A DNA stretch of 64,000 bases, from assembly GCA_045657665.1 (NCBI GenBank), contig JAZOTN010000028.1:1-64000 (forward strand), read 5' to 3'. The notes beneath the pieces were generated by a model. That model searched no databases. It saw nothing but the letters and a program-made list of their open reading frames with translations, and had not been told where the DNA came from. Made by a program: the position numbers and the translations under genes. This document shows positions 8,688 to 16,526 of this stretch, one piece after another. Numbering within the stretch: position 1 is the first letter of the stretch; each line of letters begins with the position of its first letter. The stretch comes from RUG12461 sp045657665. GTDB taxonomy: Bacteria > Bacillota > Clostridia > Lachnospirales > Lachnospiraceae.

Positions 8688-10726
8688 GCATCCCTCCCCT
8701 CTTCTTTGATCATTTCTTCGGGCAGGAGACGCCTCATGACACGTTCAAATTCCCCGATATCGATGGGTTTGGCAATAAAACCGTCAAACCCTTCTTTCAT
8801 AAACATTTCTTTTGCGCCGCTCAGCGCATTTGCGGTAAGGGCAATGATTACAGGATTTCTGCCGCTCCCTGCGGCCTCCTGCCGGATCCGTTTCATCGCC
8901 TCCACACCGTCCATTCCGGGCATCATATGATCCATAAAGACGACATCATATTCCCCGTCTCTGTATTTTTCGATCGCCTCTTTGCCGCTTTCTGCCGTGT
9001 CCGCTTCAATCTGATATTCTCTTAAAAGCCCTGTTGCAACCACAAGATTCATGGGTTCATCATCGACGACAAGTGACCGGACACCGTCAAAACGGATCGC
9101 ACCGGACACTTCCTCCGTGAAGCCGTCGGTTTCACCGTTCAGGATCCTTACAACCGGGAAGCCATACAAAGGCTTTTGCATAACAAGAATTCCCTTGCCA
9201 GGCGAAGCCTGAAAGCCCGGATTTGCAGATACGATGACTTTACAGCCTTCTGCTGAGAGCTTATCAAGCGTTTCCCGATCAGAGAGGTATTCTTGCTCGC
9301 CTGTAAAGATATACGATACGGAAAGATCATTGATGAGTCGCAGAAGCTCCCTTGTCTCACCTGTTGTATACAGTTTCGCGCCAAGACCTGTCGCAAGGTT
9401 GATGGACATATTTCGGTAGAATTCCCTGATTTCCGGCACTTTGTATTTCTCAGACTTGATATAAAATACGATTTCCCCCCGGACACTATCCTTTACCGAA
9501 AGACAGGGTGCCGGATCCACCACTGTCTGCGGAATGGAAATCCTGACCGTCGTTCCTTTTCTCTTGGCACTCGTGATTTTAACAAACCCACCCATTTTAT
9601 GGACAAGGCCGTAAACAACGGGCAGCCCGATCCCGATGCCGCCGGTGCTGCGGTTGCGCTTCTTGTTGGCCTGATACATTCCCTTTGAGACCTGTGACAG
9701 CGCAGCACGTGACATGCCGACACCGGTATCCGTCATCTCTATCACCAGGTTCACACCGTATTCCTCAGGCACGGAAAAGACCCTGATATAGATGCCGCCA
9801 CGTCTTGTAAATTTGATTGCATTATCCAGAAGATGCCGGAAAAGCTTATGGATCTTCTCGATATCACCCCTTAACATGTTCGGCGTATTGGGGTCAAGAT
9901 CCACGACCAGTTCAAGATTATTCTTCATATGGTGTGCGTTGTAATTCGCCACAACATCATTAATCAGGGAGATGCACATATAGTTGTCTTCTTCGATCAG
10001 GAGCTCTCCCCTCTTGATCTCCGTATAATCCTGAATATCCTCGATCTGATGTGCCAGCCTGATACCGGCTTCCTGAATCGCAACCAGTTCCTCACTGTCA
10101 TCCCGCTTCTGCATGAGCGTTGTCATACCGCTTATCACATTCACCGGGGTGCGCAGTTCATGGGAAATATTGGACAGGAAGTCTTCCATGTCGTGTTTGT
10201 TTTCATCCACAGACTCCTGCCATTCCCTTGTTCTCTCATTCTCCGCGACTCTGTGGTTTACCGTAATACGGCTTAACAGATACATGGTGAGTACGGTTGC
10301 GACATGATAGACGACCCTCATGATCTCAAAGCCACTCATATCAAATGCACTCTCTTTATAAAGGAACCAGATCTGGATTCCCATCACCACCACATATTCC
10401 GCAAGAATCAGGTTGAGCAGTCTGATCCTGTCGGCGATTGTAAACGTGACCATGAAAAGTGTTACGGATACTGAGATATCAAAGAGACTTGTTTCATGAA
10501 TTCCGTGATAAAAAAGCAGAAATGCTGCAAACGCGAAATACAGATTGACCCTGAGACGTGAATCGATCTTTTTTGCGAGATGAATACACCATAAAATGAT
10601 CATCCCCACCAGTACAACATACGGAACCCAGAAATCCCATCCTCCAAAGTAGTTTTGCAGGATACAGGCGACGCCCGCCATTGTTGTGATGGAAATGATC
10701 AATCGTTCTTTTCTGATATCGTCCAC
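8684..10726 (-). CDS. Membrane hybrid histidine kinase with two receiver-like domains
   Basis: About 680 residues. I prefer a GTG start at 10724-10726 because GGGGGAG lies five bases upstream. A TTG at 10747 is possible but has no site. Residues about 5-160 hold five or six membrane helices. The HisKA motif SHELRTP places the phospho-acceptor at about His189. The HATPase has LLDNAIKFT, DTGVGM and GIGIGLPVV. A middle segment (about 415-540) has receiver-like alternation but no Asp/Lys signature. The C-terminal receiver is canonical (VVDDEP, FMDHMMPGMDG, AKP). The gene overlaps the DegV kinase gene by 4 bases and lies about 50 bases from the response regulator. The three form one unit. Confidence 0.88.
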   Translation of the reverse strand: MDDIRKERLIISITTMAGVACILQNYFGGWDFWVPYVVLVGMIILWCIHLAKKIDSRLRVNLYFAFAAFLLFYHGIHETSLFDISVSVTLFMVTFTIADRIRLLNLILAEYVVVMGIQIWFLYKESAFDMSGFEIMRVVYHVATVLTMYLLSRITVNHRVAENERTREWQESVDENKHDMEDFLSNISHELRTPVNVISGMTTLMQKRDDSEELVAIQEAGIRLAHQIEDIQDYTEIKRGELLIEEDNYMCISLINDVVANYNAHHMKNNLELVVDLDPNTPNMLRGDIEKIHKLFRHLLDNAIKFTRRGGIYIRVFSVPEEYGVNLVIEMTDTGVGMSRAALSQVSKGMYQANKKRNRSTGGIGIGLPVVYGLVHKMGGFVKITSAKRKGTTVRISIPQTVVDPAPCLSVKDSVRGEIVFYIKSEKYKVPEIREFYRNMSINLATGLGAKLYTTGETRELLRLINDLSVSYIFTGEQEYLSDRETLDKLSAEGCKVIVSANPGFQASPGKGILVMQKPLYGFPVVRILNGETDGFTEEVSGAIRFDGVRSLVVDDEPMNLVVATGLLREYQIEADTAESGKEAIEKYRDGEYDVVFMDHMMPGMDGVEAMKRIRQEAAGSGRNPVIIALTANALSGAKEMFMKEGFDGFIAKPIDIGEFERVMRRLLPEEMIKEEGRDA

Positions 10727-10774
10727 GTTTTCTCCCCCAAAATTCAAGTCCGCCGATAACTTTGCATAAGATTT

Positions 10775-11533
10775 TCAGATCTTCATCTGCGACGCAAAGT
10801 ATTTCGCTATGTTTTCCCGCAGCTCATCCCGTTTCACATTTTTCAGCACATATCCGACGGGCTTTAAGGAAAGCACTTTCATAACGCTTTCTTTGTCGCC
10901 TTTTCCTGTCAGGAACATGACCGGAATATCGGCTGTGGCGGCATTGGATTTGATCATCTCAAAGACGACGGGGCCCGGAGTGACCGGCATTTCATAATCG
11001 AGAAGGATCAGATCAGGACGGTTCTTTGCGAGCCAGGTGATCGCCTCCACGCCGGAATTTACCATGGAAACGCGATAGGCGTCTTTCAACCAGTCCGTGA
11101 TCATCGTCATATAGGAAACATCGTCATCCACGATCAGGATATTCTTTTTCCTTAGATACTTCGCCTTTGCTTCCATGTATTGTTCGACTTCTGTCAGAAG
11201 GAGCTGCATGTCAAGCGGCCGTTCATAAAATTTCAGGATCAGGCTGTCCGAAATATAGTGATTTACCCCTTCGTATTCCTCCTTTGTGCCAATCACGATG
11301 ATCTGCGCATCCTGTTCAAAGCAATAATCCTTGAGAAATACAAGGCTGTCTGCCATGGTTGATGTTTTGTCATCCGTATAGATAATGACCAGCTCCGACC
11401 CCTCGATATGTGCCTGCAGATCCGACATTTTCGGGGAAGAATAGACCGGGATCATGGAGATCCCTTCCAGCTTTGTCAGCAGCCCTTTTATGATAAACCC
11501 TTCCGCAGATGCGACGATCAGTATTTTACTCAT
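10775..11533 (-). CDS. Response regulator with an N-terminal pseudo-receiver and a C-terminal receiver
   Basis: 252 residues, start ATG with AGGAGAGAG upstream. Residues about 1-120 fold like a receiver (alternating strands KILIVAS, LVIIYTD, QIIVIG) but lack the acidic pocket and a proper phospho-acceptor. Residues about 133-250 are a standard receiver: ILIVDDD, acceptor in LILLDYEMP, conserved Thr and Lys (FLTGKG, YVLKN). There is no output domain. It probably relays or sinks phosphate for the two hybrid kinases encoded directly downstream, or acts by protein contact. The first domain could be a regulatory or dimerisation copy. Confidence 0.85.
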   Translation of the reverse strand: MSKILIVASAEGFIIKGLLTKLEGISMIPVYSSPKMSDLQAHIEGSELVIIYTDDKTSTMADSLVFLKDYCFEQDAQIIVIGTKEEYEGVNHYISDSLILKFYERPLDMQLLLTEVEQYMEAKAKYLRKKNILIVDDDVSYMTMITDWLKDAYRVSMVNSGVEAITWLAKNRPDLILLDYEMPVTPGPVVFEMIKSNAATADIPVMFLTGKGDKESVMKVLSLKPVGYVLKNVKRDELRENIAKYFASQMKI

Positions 11534-11558
11534 GTTCTCTCTCCTTTAACGTTGTCTT

Positions 11559-11815
11559 TTATGCGTTCAAGAGCTCCGCCTTAAGGAGCGTCTGGTATGC
11601 GTCCACCTTCTTTTTCATAAGCTCAAAGGTCACGGATTTCTCAGCAATGGCCGCATCGCTTGACAGATCCATTTTTTGAAGATCCTCATTAAGGATCGCA
11701 TCCAGCACTTCTTCCGGCATCATCGGGGCGAAGAATGCTCTTTCCTTATCGGAAACATAAAAAACTTCTCAATGAAATGACATTTTTCCTCGTCAATCTC
11801 CTCTCTGATCAATGC
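11559..11815 (-). pseudogene. Remnant of a gene upstream of the response regulator
   Basis: Between the radical SAM and response regulator genes there is coding-like minus-strand sequence. The open frame from about 11768 to the stop at 11559-11561 gives 69 residues (including MMPEEVLDAILNEDLQKMD and FELMKKKVDAYQTLLKAELL). It has no proper start. Upstream of a TGA, another frame continues similarly (IREEIDEEKCHFIEKFF), as after a frameshift. An internal ATG could express a 54-residue tail. The family is not recognised. The stop lies 25 bases before the response regulator start. The rest of this 370-base gap holds an A-rich stretch and repeat copy 2. Confidence 0.5.
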
Positions 11816-11875
11816 CTATAAAAAAAACGATACTTTATTATATACGAAAAACTTCCGTTTGTGGCACCGTTTTTC

Positions 11876-11901
11876 GGAGACAGGGGACGGTTCTCTGTCT
11901 C
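11876..11901. repeat. Dispersed palindromic repeat, copy 2
   Basis: A 26-base near-palindrome, GGAGACAGGGGACGG followed by TTCTCTGTCTC, in the orientation opposite to copy 1. It ends two bases from the stop codon of the radical SAM gene. Confidence 0.88.
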
Positions 11902-11903
11902 TT

Positions 11904-13013
11904 TTATGATCCCTCACTCATCAGCTGTTCCACGATCTCCCGCTTTTCATACAGGACGCACCCGCCATCATGATCATCCATCAGGATGCCTCCGGTTTGC
12001 AATGCCGTGAACAGGGGCGAATGCAGAGCCTCTTTGAGAGAAGAATTGCGGATATTTATATCCGAATACGGAGAGAACGGACAAGGCTCCGCACCACCAT
12101 GAGAGTTGATATGGAAAAACCCTCTGCCGGCAGCTATGCATCCGCCCGAGCTTTTCTCATCTCCCGGAAAGGAAAGGAACATCATCTCCTGTCTCTGCCT
12201 TCGTATTCGCGCGATCTCATTCTTTAATAGCTCTCTCTCGTCTTCTCCCGGCGCGAGGTCTTCACTTCCTGATGCGGCCGGTACATATTCCACAAAAACA
12301 ACCGCTTTACAGCCTCTTTTACCTAAATCGTCCAGAAAAGCGACCGATGTGACCTCCTTGATGTTTTCTGTCGTCACGGTAACGGAGACACCGTAAACCA
12401 GTCCCCGCGCATGCAGTTCCTCCATATTGCGGATCAGATGATCATAGATGCCGTCTCCCCTGATGGCGTCCGTACTCTTTTCTTTTCCTTCGATGCTCAT
12501 AAACGGGATCAGATTCCGGCTTTTGTCAAACAGATCCATATATGCTTCATCGATCATAGTCCCATTTGTAAAGATCGGAAACAGAATGTTCTTTTTCTTC
12601 CCGGCCGCTTCTATCACGTCCCTCCGGAGCATCGGTTCTCCGCCGATCAGCACGATAAAGCTGATCCCGAGGTCATCCGCCTCTTCAAAGATCCGAAGCC
12701 ACTCAGCATCTGTAAGCTGGTTTACCGGCTCCGTATCCACGGTCGAATGAACGCATCTGGAATAACAGCCTGTACAGTGCAGATTGCATTTACTGGTAAT
12801 GCTCGCGATCAGAAACGCCGGGATATGTTCTCCGTTCTTTTCAGCTTTTTTGCGCTTTCTGGAGGCTGATGCACTCGCACTCGCAAAGGCGAGCATAAAG
12901 GAGCTCTCTTTAGGGTTTTTCAGCGTTGTTTTGATGGCGTCAGCGACAACGTGCTCCACACCTTTTGTCAGGTATTCCTGAAGATCAAATTCTTTATCCG
13001 GTTTATTTCTCAT
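11904..13013 (-). CDS. Radical SAM protein with SPASM-like C-terminal cysteines
   Basis: 369 residues. Residues about 1-60 are a charged helical lead with an Ala/Ser run. The radical SAM cluster motif is Cys76-x3-Cys80-x2-Cys83 (KCNLHCTGCYSRC), followed by the barrel signatures LIGGEPMLR and SIEG. The C-terminal part has cysteines near GGC, EPCPF and GGCVLY, spaced like a Twitch/SPASM cluster. Such proteins modify peptides or cofactors through 5'-deoxyadenosyl radicals. The substrate is unknown, and no precursor peptide lies beside it. There is no clear ribosome binding site, and repeat copies lie just outside both ends of the gene. Confidence 0.85.
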   Translation of the reverse strand: MRNKPDKEFDLQEYLTKGVEHVVADAIKTTLKNPKESSFMLAFASASASASRKRKKAEKNGEHIPAFLIASITSKCNLHCTGCYSRCVHSTVDTEPVNQLTDAEWLRIFEEADDLGISFIVLIGGEPMLRRDVIEAAGKKKNILFPIFTNGTMIDEAYMDLFDKSRNLIPFMSIEGKEKSTDAIRGDGIYDHLIRNMEELHARGLVYGVSVTVTTENIKEVTSVAFLDDLGKRGCKAVVFVEYVPAASGSEDLAPGEDERELLKNEIARIRRQRQEMMFLSFPGDEKSSGGCIAAGRGFFHINSHGGAEPCPFSPYSDINIRNSSLKEALHSPLFTALQTGGILMDDHDGGCVLYEKREIVEQLMSEGS

Positions 13014-13022
13014 GATTATTTG

Positions 13023-13050
13023 GGAGACAGGGGATTTGTTCTCTGTCTGC
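13023..13050. repeat. Dispersed palindromic repeat, copy 3
   Basis: GGAGACAGGGGA, a diverged centre (TTTG), then TTCTCTGTCTGC. It lies 17 bases beyond the stop of the phosphoesterase gene and 9 bases upstream of the radical SAM start. Confidence 0.8.
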
Positions 13051-13067
13051 TTCCCTTTCCTTTCTCT

Positions 13068-13715
13068 TCAGCTTATCCTTTGCAGTATGCCGGCAACATC
13101 CACACCGGGATGCGTGAGATACATTCTGCAAATACTCTCTGCAAGACCTTCGGATATTTTCAGTTTCTTTGCAATTTCCCTGTGCGTCCTGCCTTTGTCC
13201 GTCATGTCCATCGCTTTTGATATGATCCTGTCAATATCTTTTGGAAATTTTGAATCCGGAACGGCATTTTCTATAACCATCTTCCTAAACGCGATTTCAC
13301 CGGCATCTGATATCTCAAGAAGCGCAAAGGAGACCTCCTGATCCGGGTTTCTTTTACCGCAGCAGCCCGGATTAAACCAAATCTGTCCATTCTTCTCGAT
13401 CATGCTGTATTTATGCGTGTGTCCGTAAATGATGATCGAGATATCTCTCAGATCCTCCTGGATCTTACCTTTGTTGTGGATCACATAGATCTTATTGCCG
13501 GGAAACTCCAGTCTTGCACTCTCAGCGAGATGGTCCGACCATTCTTTGTCGGCATTCCCCCTGACAGCCGTTACATCAGCGATCTCTTCAAGACGGTCAA
13601 TAACCGCCTTATTGTCTATGTCTCCGGCATGAATGATATGATCCACTCCTTTAAGATGATCGATCACTTCCTGTCTTAACAGACCATGTGTGTCGGAAAG
13701 TATTCCAATCAGCAT
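13068..13715 (-). CDS. YfcE/MJ0936-type metallophosphoesterase with an added C-terminal helical domain
   Basis: 215 residues, start ATG with AAGGAAA upstream. Metal ligands are visible as GILSDTHG (residues 4-11), HAGDID (about 31-36), RGNAD, and YGHTHKY. A stand-alone YfcE-like enzyme is about 155 residues. Here about 60 more follow, with a helix-turn-helix-like stretch (GRTHREIAKKLKISEGLAES). Known relatives hydrolyse phosphodiesters with manganese. The natural substrate is not known. It probably shares a transcript with the radical SAM gene. Confidence 0.85.
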   Translation of the reverse strand: MLIGILSDTHGLLRQEVIDHLKGVDHIIHAGDIDNKAVIDRLEEIADVTAVRGNADKEWSDHLAESARLEFPGNKIYVIHNKGKIQEDLRDISIIIYGHTHKYSMIEKNGQIWFNPGCCGKRNPDQEVSFALLEISDAGEIAFRKMVIENAVPDSKFPKDIDRIISKAMDMTDKGRTHREIAKKLKISEGLAESICRMYLTHPGVDVAGILQRIS

Positions 13716-13730
13716 TTATTCATTTCCTTA

Positions 13731-13772
13731 ATAAAAAATGAGACAGTCTATCTTTTGGAGATAGGCTGTCTC
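13731..13772 (-). terminator. Rho-independent terminator after the LysM gene
   Basis: On the minus strand a 13-base imperfect stem (GAGACAGCCTATC/GATAGACTGTCTC) is followed by A and a T run (13731-13738). It is 6 bases past the LysM stop. The outer arm GAGACAG matches the arms of the dispersed repeat, so the repeat and this terminator may be related. Confidence 0.8.
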
Positions 13773-13778
13773 TTCCCA

Positions 13779-14576
13779 TTACGGCAGCATCAGAACCTGA
13801 TCCGGAAAGATCAGTCTGGGATTTTTCACGGTATCCTGATTGAGTTCATAGATGGATTCCCATAAGGTTCCGTCTCCAAGTTCGCTCTTTGCGATCTTCC
13901 AAAGTGAATCTCCGCTTTTTACCGTATAGGATTTTCCACCGGAAGACCTGTCAGAATCTTTCGCGTCTTCTTCAGGGATCATATAAGTGTCATAATATTT
14001 GTCATACAGTCCGAGGCAGGCATCCGCACCTGCATTCATTGACAGTGCTTTTTCGAGCACTGTCTCCCAGGAACCGTATTTCTCATAAAAATAGTCCGGA
14101 CTTCCGCCATTCTCGTCGCCATATGTTTCCAGATTGCTCTTCTTTACCTTTTCAAGCCCCTCCGGATCATCCTTATATGCCTCCAGACGAAGCTCATTCC
14201 GACGTGTCGATACGGCACGGGCAATCTCTTCAATCTCCTTGCCTTCCGCTTTCATGGATTCAATCATGTCGTAGAGCTCCTGAATGCTTTCATGATAGGC
14301 CTCGCGCTGCTCTTTCATCTCATTCACGACCTTTTCGTCGGACCAGTCGTACTCCACATATTCCTTAAGCCTCGTTGACTCCGGGCTAGGTGAATAACCG
14401 TACACTGCATCCGGATTCTCAACGATATCTGCCGCAGCTTTCGGGTTTTCCATCGGATCGTGCTGATAATTTCCGGCCGCAAACACGGGCACGGAAAACA
14501 TGAGCACCATAGCAATGGTAAGCGCTATCGCACGAAACGGGTGCCTTATCATACGTTTTTTCCTGATAGAATTCAT
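13779..14576 (-). CDS. Secreted LysM-domain protein
   Basis: 265 residues. I place the start at ATG 14574-14576, which has AGAGAGG nine bases upstream and gives a textbook signal peptide (RKKRMIRHPFR, then a hydrophobic core, then VFAAG at about 32-36). The mature part is charged and helical. A single LysM domain closes the protein (YTVKSGDSLWKIAKSELGDG … DQVLMLP, about residues 214-265), for binding peptidoglycan. The middle region is not recognised. It has its own promoter (14637-14665) and terminator, so it is a single-gene unit. Confidence 0.85.
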   Translation of the reverse strand: MNSIRKKRMIRHPFRAIALTIAMVLMFSVPVFAAGNYQHDPMENPKAAADIVENPDAVYGYSPSPESTRLKEYVEYDWSDEKVVNEMKEQREAYHESIQELYDMIESMKAEGKEIEEIARAVSTRRNELRLEAYKDDPEGLEKVKKSNLETYGDENGGSPDYFYEKYGSWETVLEKALSMNAGADACLGLYDKYYDTYMIPEEDAKDSDRSSGGKSYTVKSGDSLWKIAKSELGDGTLWESIYELNQDTVKNPRLIFPDQVLMLP

Positions 14577-14636
14577 ATTCAGATACCTCTCTTTTTTTGA
14601 TCTATAAACTGTATCAAGCTTTTTCTCATCAGGCAT

Positions 14637-14665
14637 ATGATATCTTAAATCGTCTGTTGTTTCAA
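14637..14665 (-). promoter_or_regulatory. Sigma-A-type promoter of the LysM gene
   Basis: On the minus strand TTGAAA (14660-14665), 17 bases, TATCAT (14637-14642). It lies between the long hairpin and the gene start. Confidence 0.6.
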
Positions 14666-14676
14666 GAATTTGATGA

Positions 14677-14763
14677 GCGAAAGAGAAAAAGAGACAAGGG
14701 ACAATTTTGTGTCGCTTTAAAATGCGACACAAAACCGTCCTTTGTCTCTATTTTCTCTTTCGC
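14677..14763. repeat. Long 87-base inverted repeat containing the dispersed repeat motif, copy 4
   Basis: The two arms (GCGAAAGAGAAAA and TTTTCTCTTTCGC outermost, then GAGACAAGGGAC/GTCCTTTGTCTC, then TTTTGTGTCGC/GCGACACAAAA) pair over almost 40 bases, with only small mismatches around a short TTTAAAAT centre. The inner part is a diverged version of the GAGACAGGGGAC repeat. It begins 6 bases beyond the lipoprotein stop and could act as a bidirectional terminator or be a small non-autonomous element. Confidence 0.85.
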
Positions 14764-14768
14764 TTTAT

Positions 14769-16277
14769 TTATGCTCCGGGTTTTTCCGGCGGGTTACCAT
14801 CCGGAGGATTTCCTCCGGGTCCTCCCTCCATTCCTTCGGGCGGATTCCCCATATCCCCGTCCGGTTTTTCCGGCGGGTTTCCACTCGGAGGATTCCCTCC
14901 GGATCCACCTTCCATGCCTTCGGGCGGATTCCCCATATCAGGCAGGGCTTCGTTACCGCTTTGAATCTGCACTTCGATGGCTTTCCCCTCCGAAGCGGTT
15001 CCTTCCGAATAAGCTGTTCCGTTCACATAAAGTGTATGACCGTTCAAATCGATCGAATCCGCATCACATGTCAGTGCAGTAATAAAAGAATCTTCCGTGA
15101 GCGTCCATTTCGATCCCCCCGATAATTCCACGTATATCTCGCCTGCTTCTCCGTTCGGATTGATAGCACCATTAAAAATTGAGCCGTCAGAAAGATAGAG
15201 ATTCAGCGTTGAGATTTCATCGACATACATATCACCGTTTATCGTCTGTGCGGATGCCTTTAGATCTACATGACCGCCATTCGAGCCTTCATTCCCCCAG
15301 CCTGCTGCTGCGGCACGCAGGAACACTCCACTCTCGTCTTCGTTAATGATTTCCGCTCCGCTTAAGGTTATCACAGAATTTGTATTATTTATAAAGAAAA
15401 TGTCTCCGTTCTTATTGACGAGAGATCCACCGTTCATCGAAAAGGAAGACAATCCCTCATCCGCATCGCCTGACATGGACTGATAGATCATAACCGCCTG
15501 GTAATATTCGGATTTGTCACTGTTTTTTGTATTGTTGCAGGCTGTCAGAGATGTATTATTCAACGTTACGCTGTTTTTCCCTTCCACGACGACGCCCTGA
15601 GAAGCTGTGGATTCAAGAATAGCATCATTTACGGTGATATCCGCTGTGGAATAAATCGCCGGAGATCCTTTTCCGTCTGTCACGAAAGTACCGCCGTTTA
15701 CATTGACCGTACCGCCGCCTCTGTCAGAACGGATCGCTGCGGAAGAGTTGCCCGTCGTATGAATCTGGAGATTACTTGCGTTCATTGTTCCGCCGCCGGT
15801 TGTCATGATACCGCCGGAACAGTTCCCGCTTGTTTCGATCACGGAATCCGAAACATTGACCGTCGTGCCTTCTCCGTAGCTGAATACCGCATTGGCATGA
15901 GTTCCGTCCGTTTCTATTTCCATATCGGATAAGGTAAGTGTTGCTCCGTTTGTCGCAAAGATGGCCGCATTTTCACCATAAAAATCAGCCTCATCTCCAT
16001 CAGCCTCGCCGGTTTTTACAACCTTTACATGCTCGTATGTCGCCGTTTCACCGTCAGCTGTGATCGCATGTCCACCGTCCGCCGAATTTTCGATCAGTTC
16101 GTAATCGTCAGTGCTTACCCCTACTGCTGTTTCTTCTTCATTTTGCGCGATGGCATCCACCTCAGTAGCGACAGCAGATTCGGCAGTAGTCGAAACTGGA
16201 GTACTTGTTCCGCATCCTGCGGCGAAAACCACTGTTGATAACAATAATGCTGCGATTGTTTTCATTCTTGTTTTCAT
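14769..16277 (-). CDS. Lipoprotein with a predicted right-handed beta-helix and Pro/Gly repeat tail
   Basis: About 502 residues. The start is ATG 16275-16277, six bases after AGGAGG. An earlier ATG abuts that site. It begins MKTRMKTIAALLLSTVVFAAGC, a lipoprotein signal with Cys at about 22. From about residue 70 to 410 it has repeating strands with Asn-rich turns (TVNVSDS, GTVNVNGGTF, ITLSGAEI), as in parallel beta-helices of adhesin-like or polysaccharide-acting surface proteins. The tail is two copies of a 28-residue unit with NPPEGMEGG and GNPPEKP. A TTGACA box stands at 16413-16418, with a poor -10. Repeat elements flank the gene on both sides. Confidence 0.8.
   Translation of the reverse strand: MKTRMKTIAALLLSTVVFAAGCGTSTPVSTTAESAVATEVDAIAQNEEETAVGVSTDDYELIENSADGGHAITADGETATYEHVKVVKTGEADGDEADFYGENAAIFATNGATLTLSDMEIETDGTHANAVFSYGEGTTVNVSDSVIETSGNCSGGIMTTGGGTMNASNLQIHTTGNSSAAIRSDRGGGTVNVNGGTFVTDGKGSPAIYSTADITVNDAILESTASQGVVVEGKNSVTLNNTSLTACNNTKNSDKSEYYQAVMIYQSMSGDADEGLSSFSMNGGSLVNKNGDIFFINNTNSVITLSGAEIINEDESGVFLRAAAAGWGNEGSNGGHVDLKASAQTINGDMYVDEISTLNLYLSDGSIFNGAINPNGEAGEIYVELSGGSKWTLTEDSFITALTCDADSIDLNGHTLYVNGTAYSEGTASEGKAIEVQIQSGNEALPDMGNPPEGMEGGSGGNPPSGNPPEKPDGDMGNPPEGMEGGPGGNPPDGNPPEKPGA
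14781..14948. repeat. 84-base tandem repeat, two copies, in the lipoprotein tail
   Basis: The blocks starting TTTTTCCGGC at 14781 and 14865 are nearly identical with an 84-base period. Both carry the marker CGGATTCCCCATATC. The period keeps the reading frame and doubles a Pro/Gly-rich unit of 28 residues. Such units can vary in number between strains. Confidence 0.85.
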
Positions 16278-16427
16278 AGGCATCCTCCTAAAGATAATGA
16301 TGTATCGGTTCCGGTTTTTCTCAACTGTACCCGTGGAAACCGTTTTTATAGTATTAGTTCCTCTGATTGGAATAGAATAAACAAAAAATGTGTATGAATC
16401 TTGTTCAAATTGTGTCAATACGGTGAA

Positions 16428-16453
16428 GAGACACAGAACCGTCCCCTGTCTCC
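16428..16453. repeat. Dispersed palindromic repeat, copy 5
   Basis: GAGACACAGAACCGTCCCCTG then TCTCC, in the same orientation as copy 1. This is the only copy not placed just past a stop codon. It abuts the promoter of the recombinase gene. Confidence 0.85.
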
Positions 16454-16482
16454 TTGAAAGGCGGAATGTCTTCGAATATAAT
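16454..16482 (+). promoter_or_regulatory. Sigma-A promoter of the recombinase gene
   Basis: TTGAAA (16454-16459), 17 bases, TATAAT (16477-16482) on the plus strand. Transcription from about 16489 leaves only about 10 bases before ATG 16500 but nearly 40 before ATG 16527, which supports the later start. Confidence 0.7.
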
Positions 16483-16526
16483 AATGGATATGGTACAAAA
16501 TGAAGGAAATCAAGACGAGGTACAGG

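Noticed and set aside
16278..16420. Promoter of the lipoprotein gene
   Set aside because: A good TTGACA is present, but the matching -10 is poor (CATACA), so it is mentioned only with the gene.
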